A DNA stretch of 64,000 nt from RGIG5612 sp017511185 (GTDB taxonomy: Bacteria > Bacillota > Clostridia > Lachnospirales > Lachnospiraceae), in assembly GCA_017511185.1 (NCBI GenBank), contig JAFWLF010000085.1, positions 1 to 64,000 of the forward strand, given 5' to 3'. The notes below the pieces were generated by a model. That model saw only the letters and a list, made by a program, of their open reading frames with translations, ran no database searches and was not told the origin of the DNA. This document shows positions 25,290 to 34,063 of the stretch, piece by piece (position 1 is the first letter of the stretch; each line of letters begins with the position of its first letter). The translations under genes were made by a program, and so were the position numbers.

Positions 25290-26834
25290 ATGAACGAAAA
25301 AGATAACAACAACACCCCTCAGCAGGAATATTCCTTAAACGACGACCGTCGTGTTAAGGTCCTGTCTCCAGGCCGTCTTGTAATGCAGCGGTTCATAAGG
25401 AACCGTGTAGCTGTAACGGGTCTTATTATCCTTGCATTTATGTTTGTCTTTTCCTTTATTGGAGGATGGATCTCCCCTTACACGGAGAATCAGCTGTTCT
25501 ACCGTGAAGATAACCAAAACAAACAGTATGCAGGAGTTACGGAAAACAAAGAGCTTCGCTATGTAGAGAGTGAAGCAGGGATGTTCCCGGCGCTAGCGCA
25601 GGCACAGTTTTATCTGGCCAGGACAAAAGGCAGCGACCGCTTTGAGTACCAGGGCACAATTTATACTTACAAAGAAGAAGGCGAAAATTTCTTCTCCATA
25701 TATACAGGAGGACAAGAAGATCCGGTGGCTTTTGCTTCGACGAGCATTGTTACCTCTTCCGCCAGCAATGAAAAAGTACCATTTATGATTCAGTACCTTT
25801 TGGTGAAGAGTCTGGCAGAGAAGAAAGATTCTTTCGAGTATGAAGGAGAAACCTATGACGTTGATGAAGAAGGTGCTCTGAAAAAAGGCAAGGAAGAGAT
25901 AGCTTTTGCCAGCAGGTACATTGTGCAGGCGTTGATGAGTGACGTCTTCCTTTCCAGACAGTTCCGTGAAGAACTGATAGAAGAGATCGAAAAAGGAGCA
26001 AAAGAGTTTTCCTTTACAGATACGGATGGAGTCACCTACGACTATACCATTACATATAATGCTGCAACGAATGCATACTCTGTTATGCAGAGCCAGAGCA
26101 CAAAAGTCTTTGATACTTACAGCCCGCCTAGCAGCAAACATTGGCTTGGTACGGACCGTAATGGTATGGACATGCTCACACGTCTGATGTACGGCGGCCG
26201 TGTATCTTTGTATATCGGCTTCATCGTCGTAATTATAGAGACGGTGATCGGCGTTATCCTGGGCGGTATTTCCGGCTACTTTGGCGGATGGGTCGACAAC
26301 CTGATCATGCGTATCGTTGATATTTTCTACTGCATCCCATCGCTTCCGATCATCATTATTCTTGGTGCAGCCATGGACGCAATGCGTGTTGATCCGCAGA
26401 TACGAATGATCTGGCTGATGTTGATATTAGGACTCTTAGGCTGGGCAAGCATTGCCCGTTTGGTTCGTGGACAGATCCTCTCTTTACGTGAGCAGGAGTT
26501 TATGACAGCCACGGAGGCAACCGGACTGAAGGTCAGCCGAAGGATCTTTAAGCATCTGATCCCGAACGTTATCCCGCAGCTGATCGTTACAATGACGATG
26601 AGCTTAGGTTCCACGATCCTGATCGAGGCAACACTCTCGTTCCTGGGACTGGGTGTTAAATTCCCGTTTGCTTCCTGGGGAAATATTATCAACGATGTTA
26701 ACAACACATACGTATTAACCAATTTCTGGTTCATCTGGATCCCGGCAGGTGTCTGCCTGGTTGCAACGGTTCTTGCGTTCAACCTGGTCGGCGATGGTCT
26801 GCGGGATGCATTTGACCCGAAGATGAAGCGGTAA
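25290..26834 (+). CDS. oppC: ABC transporter permease, OppC/DppC type with large extracytoplasmic insertion
   Basis: The 514-residue permease, against about 300 usual. The N-terminus and first helix (RNRVAVTGLIILAFMFVFSFIGGW, residues about 36-60) are normal. Some 220 residues of soluble sequence follow (about 62-280, including repeated FEYQGTIYTY and FEYEGETYDV elements) before the conserved HWLGTDRNGMDMLTRLMYGGRVSL and the remaining five helices with EAA loop EFMTATEATGLKVSRRIFKHLIPN. The insertion should be outside the membrane, where it could contact the enlarged binding protein. It starts 14 bp after oppB with GGGAGGGGG as ribosome binding site. Confidence 0.9.
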   Translation: MNEKDNNNTPQQEYSLNDDRRVKVLSPGRLVMQRFIRNRVAVTGLIILAFMFVFSFIGGWISPYTENQLFYREDNQNKQYAGVTENKELRYVESEAGMFPALAQAQFYLARTKGSDRFEYQGTIYTYKEEGENFFSIYTGGQEDPVAFASTSIVTSSASNEKVPFMIQYLLVKSLAEKKDSFEYEGETYDVDEEGALKKGKEEIAFASRYIVQALMSDVFLSRQFREELIEEIEKGAKEFSFTDTDGVTYDYTITYNAATNAYSVMQSQSTKVFDTYSPPSSKHWLGTDRNGMDMLTRLMYGGRVSLYIGFIVVIIETVIGVILGGISGYFGGWVDNLIMRIVDIFYCIPSLPIIIILGAAMDAMRVDPQIRMIWLMLILGLLGWASIARLVRGQILSLREQEFMTATEATGLKVSRRIFKHLIPNVIPQLIVTMTMSLGSTILIEATLSFLGLGVKFPFASWGNIINDVNNTYVLTNFWFIWIPAGVCLVATVLAFNLVGDGLRDAFDPKMKR

Positions 26835-26848
26835 GGAGGGACTTTCGA

Positions 26849-28150
26849 ATGGCTAAAAAGAATAAAGCAGAAGGTTACCTTACTGCGAAGGAAGCAAGAG
26901 CGATCACCCGGGCAAACCGGAAGATCACAAATGAATTAGAAAAAAAGAGAAAACGTAAAAACGTACCGGAGTCAGAATATCTGACGACAATGCATGATCT
27001 GAAGAATGCGGTGGAGTTTGATAACCTTCATACCTACTTCTTTACAGATGCCGGAACGGTCAAAGCTGTCGATGGCGTATCTTATGAAGTTCCGATCGGC
27101 AAGACGGTCGGAGTCGTAGGAGAATCCGGCTGCGGCAAATCAGTTACCAGTCTTTCCTTGATGCAGCTTCTTCAGCGGCCGCAGGGTCAGATCGTTGATG
27201 GAGAGATCCGCCTGAACCTTGGCGATAAAGCATATGAGATTTCCAAGGTCCCGCAGGAAAAGATGCAGGAGATCCGCGGCAACGTGGTCTCTATGATCTT
27301 CCAGGAGCCGATGACCAGCCTGAATCCGGTCTTTAAGATTGGTGCACAGCTGGATGAAGTCATTGCACTGCATGACGGTGAAGGCAAGAGCAAGGAAGAC
27401 ATCAAACGACGTTCTATTGAAGCATTGGAGATGGTCGGCATTGCAAACAGCGAGGGCGTTTATAAAATGTATCCGCACGAGCTTTCCGGCGGAATGCGTC
27501 AGAGAGTTATGATCGCTATGGCATTGGCCTGCAATCCGCGGATCATTATTGCAGACGAGCCGACAACAGCACTGGATGTAACGATCCAGGCGCAGATCTT
27601 AGACCTTTTGCGCAATCTGAAAGATAAGATCAATTCATCTATCATGCTGATCACCCATGACCTGGGCGTGATCGCAGAGATGGCAGATTATGTTGTAGTT
27701 ATGTATGCCGGACGTATCGTGGAAAAAGGAACGGCGGAGGATATCTTCTATCATCCAAGCCATCCTTATACGATTGGTCTGATGGCATCCAAACCAGTGG
27801 TTGGTGTAGAAACGGAAGAACTTTATTCCATTCCTGGAAAAGTTCCAAACCCGGTCAACATGCCGAATTACTGTTATTTCCGCGACCGGTGTGAGATGTG
27901 CATGGAATGCTGCAACGGAGAGTATCCGAAAGAAGTACGCATTTCCGATACGCATGTTGTCAGCTGCTACCGTTACTATGACGAATATAAGGAAGAAGCA
28001 GCAAAGGTGAAAACTATTAATCTTCGCGGCGTTGCGGCATTACAGGCTGCAAACGCAGAGGCTTCACAGGAATTAGAAGAAGCAGAAGAAATACTGCAGG
28101 AAGCTGCAGATGAGATTCAGGCAGGAACGGAAGGAGGCGATAGGGCATGA
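26849..28150 (+). CDS. oppD: Oligopeptide ABC transporter ATP-binding protein OppD
   Basis: The 433-residue ATPase has Walker A GESGCGKSVT, signature LSGGMRQR, Walker B IIIADEPTTALD and H-loop ITHDLGV. The C-terminal cysteine-bearing oligopeptide domain is CYFRDRCEMCMECC, an iron-sulfur-type motif in this subfamily. An about 50-residue charged N-terminal extension and an acidic Glu/Ala-rich C-terminal tail (about 35 residues) are extra to the usual length of about 330. It overlaps oppF by 4 bp (ATGA). Confidence 0.93.
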   Translation: MAKKNKAEGYLTAKEARAITRANRKITNELEKKRKRKNVPESEYLTTMHDLKNAVEFDNLHTYFFTDAGTVKAVDGVSYEVPIGKTVGVVGESGCGKSVTSLSLMQLLQRPQGQIVDGEIRLNLGDKAYEISKVPQEKMQEIRGNVVSMIFQEPMTSLNPVFKIGAQLDEVIALHDGEGKSKEDIKRRSIEALEMVGIANSEGVYKMYPHELSGGMRQRVMIAMALACNPRIIIADEPTTALDVTIQAQILDLLRNLKDKINSSIMLITHDLGVIAEMADYVVVMYAGRIVEKGTAEDIFYHPSHPYTIGLMASKPVVGVETEELYSIPGKVPNPVNMPNYCYFRDRCEMCMECCNGEYPKEVRISDTHVVSCYRYYDEYKEEAAKVKTINLRGVAALQAANAEASQELEEAEEILQEAADEIQAGTEGGDRA

Positions 28151-29286
28151 GTTGGGCTGACAGAGGAAAGCCTCCGGTAACTCCTGAGGAAAAAGAGAGA
28201 AACCTTATGGACGATGTCGCTGCTGAAAAAGCGGGGCAGACGTCGGAAAAAGCTGTTCAAGAAGCAGCTATACCGGCAGACAAACAGGAAGAAAAATCTC
28301 CGCTGGTTTATGATGAACAATACATTTTAATGGTCCGCGACCTGAAAAAATACTTCCCGATCAAGGGTGGCTTAATGAACCGTGTGGTCGGACAGGTCAA
28401 GGCTGTCGACGGCGTTACGTTTAATCTGAAACGTGGTACGACCATGGGTCTTGTTGGTGAATCCGGCTGCGGAAAAACAACAACAGGCCGTACGATCCTC
28501 CGCTTATATGATACCAAGACGGCGGGTGATGTTCTGTTCAATGGCCGTGAAGTATATGACCTGAACAAAAAAGAACTGCGTGACATCCGTACAGAAATGC
28601 AGATCATCTTCCAGGACCCGTTCTCATCTTTGTCTCCAAGACTGCCGGTCAGTGAGATCATCGGTGAGGCAGCAAGGGAGCACGGACTGGTTTCCCGCGC
28701 AGAATTCAATGATTACGTGGATAAAGTCATGGATGACTGTGGACTGCAGCCGTTCCACAAAGACCGGTATCCGCATGAATTCTCCGGTGGACAGCGGCAG
28801 AGGATCTGTATCGCCAGAGCACTGGCACTGAATCCGGAATTCATCGTCTGCGATGAGCCGGTATCGGCACTGGACGTTTCTATTCAGGCACAGATCATCA
28901 ACCTGCTGAACGAACTGCAGGAGAAGAGAAAGCTGACTTACTTGTTCATCTCTCACGACCTTTCGGTCGTAGAACATATTTCAGATTCGGTCGGTGTCAT
29001 GTACCTGGGCAACCTGGTGGAATACGGCGATAAGAAGGATATCTTCAAGAATCCGCTGCATCCATATACCAAGGCATTGTTCTCCGCTATTCCGATGCCG
29101 GATCCGAAAGCGAAGATGGACCGTATTGTACTGGAGGGAACCATCCCATCCCCGGCAAACCCGCCGGCAGGATGTAAGTTCCATACCAGATGCAAATATT
29201 GCACGGAAAAATGCAAAAATGAAGTTCCGGTGCAGAAAGAAGTGGAACCTGGACACTTTGTCGTGTGCCACCTCTTTAACGAGTAA
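28147..29286 (+). CDS. oppF: Oligopeptide ABC transporter ATP-binding protein OppF
   Basis: The 379-residue ATPase has Walker A GESGCGKTTTG, signature FSGGQRQR, Walker B FIVCDEPVSALD and switch ISHDLSV. The C-terminal motif CKFHTRCKYCTEKC is a cysteine cluster of the OppD/F subfamily. A low-complexity 55-residue N-terminal extension precedes the ABC domain. It is the last gene of the operon, with a terminator 5 bp after the stop. Confidence 0.93.
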   Translation: MSWADRGKPPVTPEEKERNLMDDVAAEKAGQTSEKAVQEAAIPADKQEEKSPLVYDEQYILMVRDLKKYFPIKGGLMNRVVGQVKAVDGVTFNLKRGTTMGLVGESGCGKTTTGRTILRLYDTKTAGDVLFNGREVYDLNKKELRDIRTEMQIIFQDPFSSLSPRLPVSEIIGEAAREHGLVSRAEFNDYVDKVMDDCGLQPFHKDRYPHEFSGGQRQRICIARALALNPEFIVCDEPVSALDVSIQAQIINLLNELQEKRKLTYLFISHDLSVVEHISDSVGVMYLGNLVEYGDKKDIFKNPLHPYTKALFSAIPMPDPKAKMDRIVLEGTIPSPANPPAGCKFHTRCKYCTEKCKNEVPVQKEVEPGHFVVCHLFNE

Positions 29287-29290
29287 TACG

Positions 29291-29326
29291 AAAGGCTGCA
29301 CCCGCGTGTCGGATGCAGCCTTTATT
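29291..29326 (+). terminator. Terminator of the opp operon
   Basis: AAAGGCTGCA (29291-29300) pairs with TGCAGCCTTT (29314-29323), extended by CCG/CGG inside, followed by ATTTC. The stem is strong. Confidence 0.85.
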
Positions 29327-29336
29327 TCAAAGAAAC

Positions 29337-29663
29337 ATGAGCAAAAAAGAACGATTCGAAGATGACGGCCGGACCATCGCTGATATGAGCGGTGTAGAAC
29401 GTCCTCCATTGATCCTTCCGAATATCAAGCGTTTTAAAGAGCTGCGCGCAGAGAAAAAAGCGGCACAGGATAATAACCCGGAAGTTTTCTCATCGTCTGA
29501 AGAAGGACAATACCGCAAACGTTATGAGTCCTCAGAAGATAAGGAAACCAGAAAGGCATATCTGGGCGGCGCGATAAGCGCAACTCTTTTGATCGCGCTT
29601 ATCTATCTGGGCGCTTTTGCGCTTCTTGTTGTGATCCTTCTCCTGATCTGGGGCGTACTTTGA
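29337..29663 (+). CDS. Small single-pass membrane protein, unknown function
   Basis: The 108-residue protein has a charged N-terminal region (MSKKERFEDDGRTIADMSGVERPP...) and one or two hydrophobic helices at the C-terminus (GGAISATLLIALIYLGAFALLVVILLLIWG). The start at 29337 is preferred over an ATG at 29313 that lies within the opp terminator. No family is recognised; similar short proteins are common in Lachnospiraceae. Confidence 0.65.
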   Translation: MSKKERFEDDGRTIADMSGVERPPLILPNIKRFKELRAEKKAAQDNNPEVFSSSEEGQYRKRYESSEDKETRKAYLGGAISATLLIALIYLGAFALLVVILLLIWGVL

Positions 29664-29672
29664 CCCGTTTCT

Positions 29673-29846
29673 TTATATCTCTTTTTTAAATGTTACAATA
29701 AAAGCCCCTTTGATCTGGGATGACGTTGCCATGTAATCATATGTGGCAAGCTCCCATCCTTCTGATGCACGCCGGTTAATGAGTGCGTCCAGTTCGGCAA
29801 TCTCCTTTTTTATTTTTATTGGCTGTAATGGCCATTTTTGACGTGT
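29673..29846 (-). pseudogene. DUF4177-like gene remnant without start codon
   Basis: On the minus strand a frame ends at TAA (29673-29675) and reads ...KKEIAELDALINRRASEGWELA then TYDYMATSSQ...GAFIVTFKKEI. The ALINRRASEGWELATYD pattern matches the small DUF4177 domain. Reading upstream, a stop occurs near 29850 with no ATG, GTG or TTG in frame and no ribosome binding site, so the N-terminal half appears lost. It lies just downstream of, and in the same direction as, the DNA glycosylase gene. Confidence 0.5.
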
Positions 29847-29855
29847 TACTTAAAA

Positions 29856-30347
29856 TTACAGGATGACTGACCAGGCTTCGATCAGCTTGTCCAGACTCCA
29901 GGCGGCATTGGCCGGACTGGTGGATGGAAGGCAGACAGCCTCGCGGCTGGTTGCTGGTTCGATATATTTGTGATACATGTTCCAGGATGTCTTGCCGTTG
30001 CAGTAGATCGTTTCGATCGGTGCAGCATTCAATATTGGGGAAAGATCGTTTGGTATCACATCTTTGATGCTGGAATCAGAAGACCCGACAATGGTGCACT
30101 GATGAATGGAATCCCATGCTGCAATATGATTGCGAATCAAGAACGCGTGCCGTTCCTGCACTGTCATCGGCACCTCTTCTTTATATAAAGCAGCGACAAC
30201 TTTCCAGAATCGGTTTTGCGGATGCCCGTAGAAATACATCATCTCGCGGGATTTCACAGAAGGAAAGCTTCCCAGGATCAGGATCCGGGAGTGCGCATCA
30301 TACGTTGGTTCGATTGGATGGATGATAGTGGTTGGCTGGCTTTTCAT
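29856..30347 (-). CDS. DNA-deoxyinosine/uracil glycosylase family protein
   Basis: A base-excision-repair glycosylase of the uracil-DNA glycosylase fold (family 6 or hypoxanthine-DNA glycosylase type). Motif 1 is ILILGSFPSVKSREMMYFYGHPQNRFW and the C-terminal motif is CLPSTSPANAAW. With the start at 30347 it has 163 residues; an alternative ATG at 30386 would add 13 basic residues. The choice is not decided by a strong ribosome binding site. It acts on deaminated bases in DNA. Confidence 0.87.
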   Translation of the reverse strand: MKSQPTTIIHPIEPTYDAHSRILILGSFPSVKSREMMYFYGHPQNRFWKVVAALYKEEVPMTVQERHAFLIRNHIAAWDSIHQCTIVGSSDSSIKDVIPNDLSPILNAAPIETIYCNGKTSWNMYHKYIEPATSREAVCLPSTSPANAAWSLDKLIEAWSVIL

Positions 30348-30468
30348 TCTTCCGCCTTGAATTTTCTTTCTGTTTTCATATTTCATCTGTCGTTTTATAA
30401 TTGTACTAACATATTAAAGCAAGTTGGTCCGGAGATTGCAAGAGTCAAGACCGGCAAAAAGGAGAAAC

Positions 30469-30885
30469 ATGGAACCATACAAACATTATGTCCAATATTA
30501 CGAAACCGACAAAATGGGAATCACGCATCATGCCAATTACATCCGCTGGATGGAGGAGGCCCGCGTGAATTTTCTGGAGCAGATCGGCTGGCCGTTTGCA
30601 AAGCTGGAGGCGAGTGGGTTTGCTTCGCCGGTGCTGAAGCTGGACTGCAAATACATCCGTCCGACTACATTCTCGGATGTGGTATCGATCACCACTTATG
30701 TGGAAAAGTTTGATGGGATCCGCCTGACTTTTGGGTATGAGATGCAAAAAGAGGACGGAACTGTCGTCTGCGTGGCGACATCCTCCCACTGCTTTGTCAA
30801 TCTGGAAGGAAAACCGATCCGCGCAGATAAAGAATGCCCGGAATTTTGCGAAGAACTTTTAAAATATAAAAAAGAAGATGCCTGA
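30469..30885 (+). CDS. Acyl-CoA thioesterase, YbgC/4HBT family
   Basis: The 138-residue single hot-dog-fold thioesterase contains YYETDKMGITHHANYIRWMEEAR, the YbgC-like active-site region with D15 (YETDKMG), and YIRPTTFSDVVSITTYV. The start at 30469 is supported by AAAAAGGAG; upstream in-frame ATGs would begin in the divergent promoter region. It hydrolyses acyl-CoA or acyl-ACP in the cytoplasm; the chain length preference is unknown. It is divergent from the glycosylase gene. Confidence 0.88.
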   Translation: MEPYKHYVQYYETDKMGITHHANYIRWMEEARVNFLEQIGWPFAKLEASGFASPVLKLDCKYIRPTTFSDVVSITTYVEKFDGIRLTFGYEMQKEDGTVVCVATSSHCFVNLEGKPIRADKECPEFCEELLKYKKEDA

Positions 30886-30902
30886 AAGGTTATCATTAAA
30901 GA

Positions 30903-30936
30903 AAAGGCTGTCGTTTCGTGACGACAGCCTTTTTTA
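30903..30936 (+). terminator. Terminator between convergent genes
   Basis: A 12-bp stem (AAAGGCTGTCGT / ACGACAGCCTTT) with a 6-nt loop and TTTTT tail. It ends the thioesterase gene; the opposite strand also has a short T run, so it may serve the convergent UroD-like gene as well. Confidence 0.85.
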
Positions 30937-30954
30937 TGATCATACACATACGTT

Positions 30955-32238
30955 TTATTTGTAATATCCGTACTTTTCTACAGCATCGCGCCATGCATGC
31001 ATGTTCTCCGGAGAGACCTGGTCAAGAGCGATGGAGTTGCACATAAAGTAGCCGCCGCCCGGTGCCATGTATTCCAATGTCTCACGAACTTCGCGCTCCA
31101 CACGTTCCGGCGTGCCGTTCATCAGCGTGTGGGTGTTCATGCCGCCGCCGATAGCCGCGTATGGACCGACGATCCGCTTTGCTTCTTTCAGATCCACTTC
31201 CTCAAAAACATACAGAACTTTGCCTTTTGGAACGTCTGTGATGCAGTCGAGTCTTGTATTGTAGCGGCCCTCGCAGAAGACGATCGGTGTCAGGTCTGCA
31301 GCAATGGCTGCCTCGATCGTTCTCTTCAGGCATGGCCAGTAGTGTTTCTCATAGTTTTCTACGGACATGAAATTATCAACGCCGCAGTGCAAAGGCATGA
31401 ACAGATCCTGGCAGTTGGACATTTTTGCAGTCTGGATCCCTGCCGGGATGATGATGTCGCCGACCTTCTGGATCGCTTCATCAACGACATCCGGATCTGT
31501 GACCAGATCCATGCAGAGTTCCATGAGTCCGCGGATGCAGTCTGCAAAATAATCGAACGGGATCATCGTCGGAGCGCCGCCGTAAACCGGGTAACCGTTG
31601 TTGATCACGCTCATGGTCAGCTCGATGCCGCCCTGCATGAAGTCCATGACTTCCTGACCAGTCTTGATCAGAGCCTTCAGTGCTTCCTGCACTGGAGGAA
31701 GACCGAATGGCATATAGCTGAGGATTGCCTGGTTGCACATCGCATACGGGCTCAGCATTTTCAAGGCGCCAAGCGCTTCGTATTTTTCAGGGATTACACG
31801 AGTGAGCAGATAATAGGAAGGATCTTTGAAATAGTCTTCCCAGTCATCTTCGGTCAGATAGCATTTGTCAACGTACTGGTAAGGGGTATCATCCGGCAGA
31901 TTCCAGTATTCGCCCGGCCATCTTGCCTGTTTGTGGCCTATAGTCTCCATCGGTTTGATCGGGAACGGAACCGGATTCCAGACCCAGTCCGGATTGTAAT
32001 CTGCGCAGAATTTTCTAAGCGGCTCGATCAACGTGCGGGCATCCGTCATGGAGTCCTTGATCGAAACGCCATAGTGCATTGCATAAAAATTATTCATGGA
32101 TGGCATAAACGGAACACGGTCCGGCTCGTTCAGAGACAGAGCTGTCTGGTTCCGGATGCTTCTGACTGCGATTGGCGGGAGTCCGCCTTCCGGCATTGCG
32201 CCAGCTGGTGCTGCGTTGTTTGTCATTTGTTCGCTCAT
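30955..32238 (-). CDS. UroD-like (uroporphyrinogen decarboxylase family) methyltransferase-type protein
   Basis: The 427-residue protein has the UroD TIM-barrel fold. The C-terminal half contains LHCGVDNFMSVENYEKHYWPCLKR, TPIVFCEGRYNTRLD, and a final YMAPGGGYFMCNS typical of the family. UroD-like proteins without heme genes nearby are usually methyltransferases acting on corrinoid proteins (MtaA/CmuA-like). The start at 32238 is supported by AGGAG (minus strand). It is divergent from the PucR-type regulator and shares the intergenic operator with it. Confidence 0.85.
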   Translation of the reverse strand: MSEQMTNNAAPAGAMPEGGLPPIAVRSIRNQTALSLNEPDRVPFMPSMNNFYAMHYGVSIKDSMTDARTLIEPLRKFCADYNPDWVWNPVPFPIKPMETIGHKQARWPGEYWNLPDDTPYQYVDKCYLTEDDWEDYFKDPSYYLLTRVIPEKYEALGALKMLSPYAMCNQAILSYMPFGLPPVQEALKALIKTGQEVMDFMQGGIELTMSVINNGYPVYGGAPTMIPFDYFADCIRGLMELCMDLVTDPDVVDEAIQKVGDIIIPAGIQTAKMSNCQDLFMPLHCGVDNFMSVENYEKHYWPCLKRTIEAAIAADLTPIVFCEGRYNTRLDCITDVPKGKVLYVFEEVDLKEAKRIVGPYAAIGGGMNTHTLMNGTPERVEREVRETLEYMAPGGGYFMCNSIALDQVSPENMHAWRDAVEKYGYYK

Positions 32239-32391
32239 CGTGATACTCCTTTCTCCTATCCAATACAGATGATGATCGTCTTTGCTGCAGGAATTCCTTC
32301 GCAGGGATTTCACTGCTTTTTATTTCTGATCAAATTATAAAAAGAAGATGGGGCCGGGCCTATGGGCGGAGTGTGAAAATCGAAAAATAAT

Positions 32392-32433
32392 TTGCACATA
32401 CATATTGTGCAAAAAGCACAACACCATTATAAT
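32392..32433 (+). promoter_or_regulatory. Palindromic operator and promoter between divergent UroD-like and PucR-type genes
   Basis: The dyad TTGCACA-N7-TGTGCAA (32392-32412) sits just upstream of TATAAT (32428-32433). A weak -35 (TTGTGC, 32405-32410) overlaps the right arm with a 17-bp spacer. The -10 is only 6 bp before the ATG at 32440, so the regulator mRNA would be nearly leaderless or start translation further in. The dyad is the likely binding site of the PucR-type regulator itself. Confidence 0.6.
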
Positions 32434-32439
32434 AAAGGC

Positions 32440-33882
32440 ATGAAGTTCAGTATGTGGATCGTCAATGACTGGCTGGAGGCATTTGAGCCGAAACCGCGAA
32501 TCACGAGAGGTGAAATGCGGATCAAAGGAGTCCGCTATTTTGCTGAAGGAATAGAGCCGGAGGAAGACCTGCTCTATGTTGGTCACGCGGATGATTTTAT
32601 CCAAAGCGGAGAACGAGGCGTGATCTGCGCGAACGGAGAGGATTTGATCCTTCTGAATACGGAGGATGAATTTCGGGTCTTTAACGAGATCCAGCGGATG
32701 TTGGAGTTTTACAACGACTGGGAAAATGGCATTATCCGTGCGATCGAAGAGAGTCTTTCTATTGATGAGATCCTTCAGATGAGCCTGCCGGTCTTTCGTA
32801 CGACGATTCTGGTCACGGACGCCAGTCATAGTCTGCTGGGTATGCGCAATTATCCGCAGAAACCGGATTATTATGCGATGGAGAATGGCCATCTTTCCTC
32901 ACAGGATGTGCTGATGCTCAATGATATCCTGCAGCAGTATTCCGACCGCCACGCCCCATATATTGTGGACGGGGGACACGAGACCAAAGACATCATCCGG
33001 AATTTCTATGCCAGAAACGGAGACCTGATCGGATGGTTCGTTTCCATGGAAGGGGCTGACCATCAGGCAAACTCGCGGATACATCTGACAGAAGCATTCT
33101 GTCATCTATTGGACTTCTGGTTCAAGATCAATGAAGAGGCACTTTTGTTTTCACCCCAATCGGCCCTCTTTATTAATATTTTAGACGGCAAGGAAACGGA
33201 TTCTGCCTTAATCCGGTTTAAGCAGGAAGGCATTGGCTGGCCGGGCGAACCTTCCATGCAGCTGTTCTGCATCAGGGATATCGCATCGAATCGTTTCGAT
33301 CTCCCATATCTGCAGAAAGCCTTGTCGTCTTCCTTCTCGGCCGTATATTGTTTTAAATATCTGTCCGATGTCATGATCATCGTCAATTATGAGAAAATCG
33401 CGGAAAAAGAGTTCCTGCGTTCCCTGACGGATATCCTGAAGCGCCGGAAGCTTTCCTGCGGCTGCAGTTATGTGTTCCGGGATTTATTCCAGCTACCGGC
33501 TTATTATCAGCAGGCACTGCTGGCTGTACAGTATGGGGAACAAAAAGCCGGGACGATCAACAGCTGCGAAGATTATGCACTGGAATATCTGCGGCATCAG
33601 ATCAATGAAAAAATACCGCTTTTCGTTTCTGCTCCTGGGTTGGAAAAGCTGAAACAGCAGGATGCATCCGCCGGCACAGAGTACTATCGGACGCTGGCAG
33701 TCTACCTGCGGGAAGAGCGGGATCAGACAAAGACCGCGGATGTCCTCTGCGTGCATCGGAACACATTGATCTATCGAATCAAGAAGATCGAGCAGATCCT
33801 GGAGACGGATCTGGAAGATGAACGTCAGCGCTTTCTGCTGCTGCTTTCCTTTTATCTGGAGGATCCGGAATTCTTCCGATAA
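32440..33882 (+). CDS. PucR/CdaR-type transcriptional regulator
   Basis: A 480-residue protein. The C-terminal PucR HTH is clear: YLREERDQTKTADVLCVHRNTLIYRIKKIEQIL (residues about 425-458). The N-terminal half has no named domain but probably includes a GAF-like sensory region, and the middle resembles the GGDEF-like linker of CdaR proteins. The start is uncertain: ATG 32440 lies very close to the -10, and the next internal ATG is at 32452. Flanked by three UroD-like genes, it probably controls them in response to a methylated substrate. Confidence 0.82.
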   Translation: MKFSMWIVNDWLEAFEPKPRITRGEMRIKGVRYFAEGIEPEEDLLYVGHADDFIQSGERGVICANGEDLILLNTEDEFRVFNEIQRMLEFYNDWENGIIRAIEESLSIDEILQMSLPVFRTTILVTDASHSLLGMRNYPQKPDYYAMENGHLSSQDVLMLNDILQQYSDRHAPYIVDGGHETKDIIRNFYARNGDLIGWFVSMEGADHQANSRIHLTEAFCHLLDFWFKINEEALLFSPQSALFINILDGKETDSALIRFKQEGIGWPGEPSMQLFCIRDIASNRFDLPYLQKALSSSFSAVYCFKYLSDVMIIVNYEKIAEKEFLRSLTDILKRRKLSCGCSYVFRDLFQLPAYYQQALLAVQYGEQKAGTINSCEDYALEYLRHQINEKIPLFVSAPGLEKLKQQDASAGTEYYRTLAVYLREERDQTKTADVLCVHRNTLIYRIKKIEQILETDLEDERQRFLLLLSFYLEDPEFFR

Positions 33883-34063
33883 GGCACTTTGCCGCATGCG
33901 GGTACGCCGGCAAATCGTGCCGCACCCAAAATGCTGCCTGTGAAAGGCGCTGTCTGTAAAAAGCAAATTTACAAACAAAATTTAAGAGCGTAAAATATAA
34001 TCAAAGAGCGGTGCCGGTGGGGGCCGGAACCGCAGTGAGTTTTTAGGAGAAGGAGATAAAGGT

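Noticed and set aside
30997..32340. A 447-codon open frame on the plus strand
   Set aside because: It is antisense to the well-supported UroD-like gene, has His/Arg/Cys-biased composition and no family pattern; a shadow of codon bias.
33883..33920. Sigma-54 type promoter before the second UroD-like gene
   Set aside because: GGCAC is present but the GG-N10-GC spacing required for -24/-12 elements is not met.
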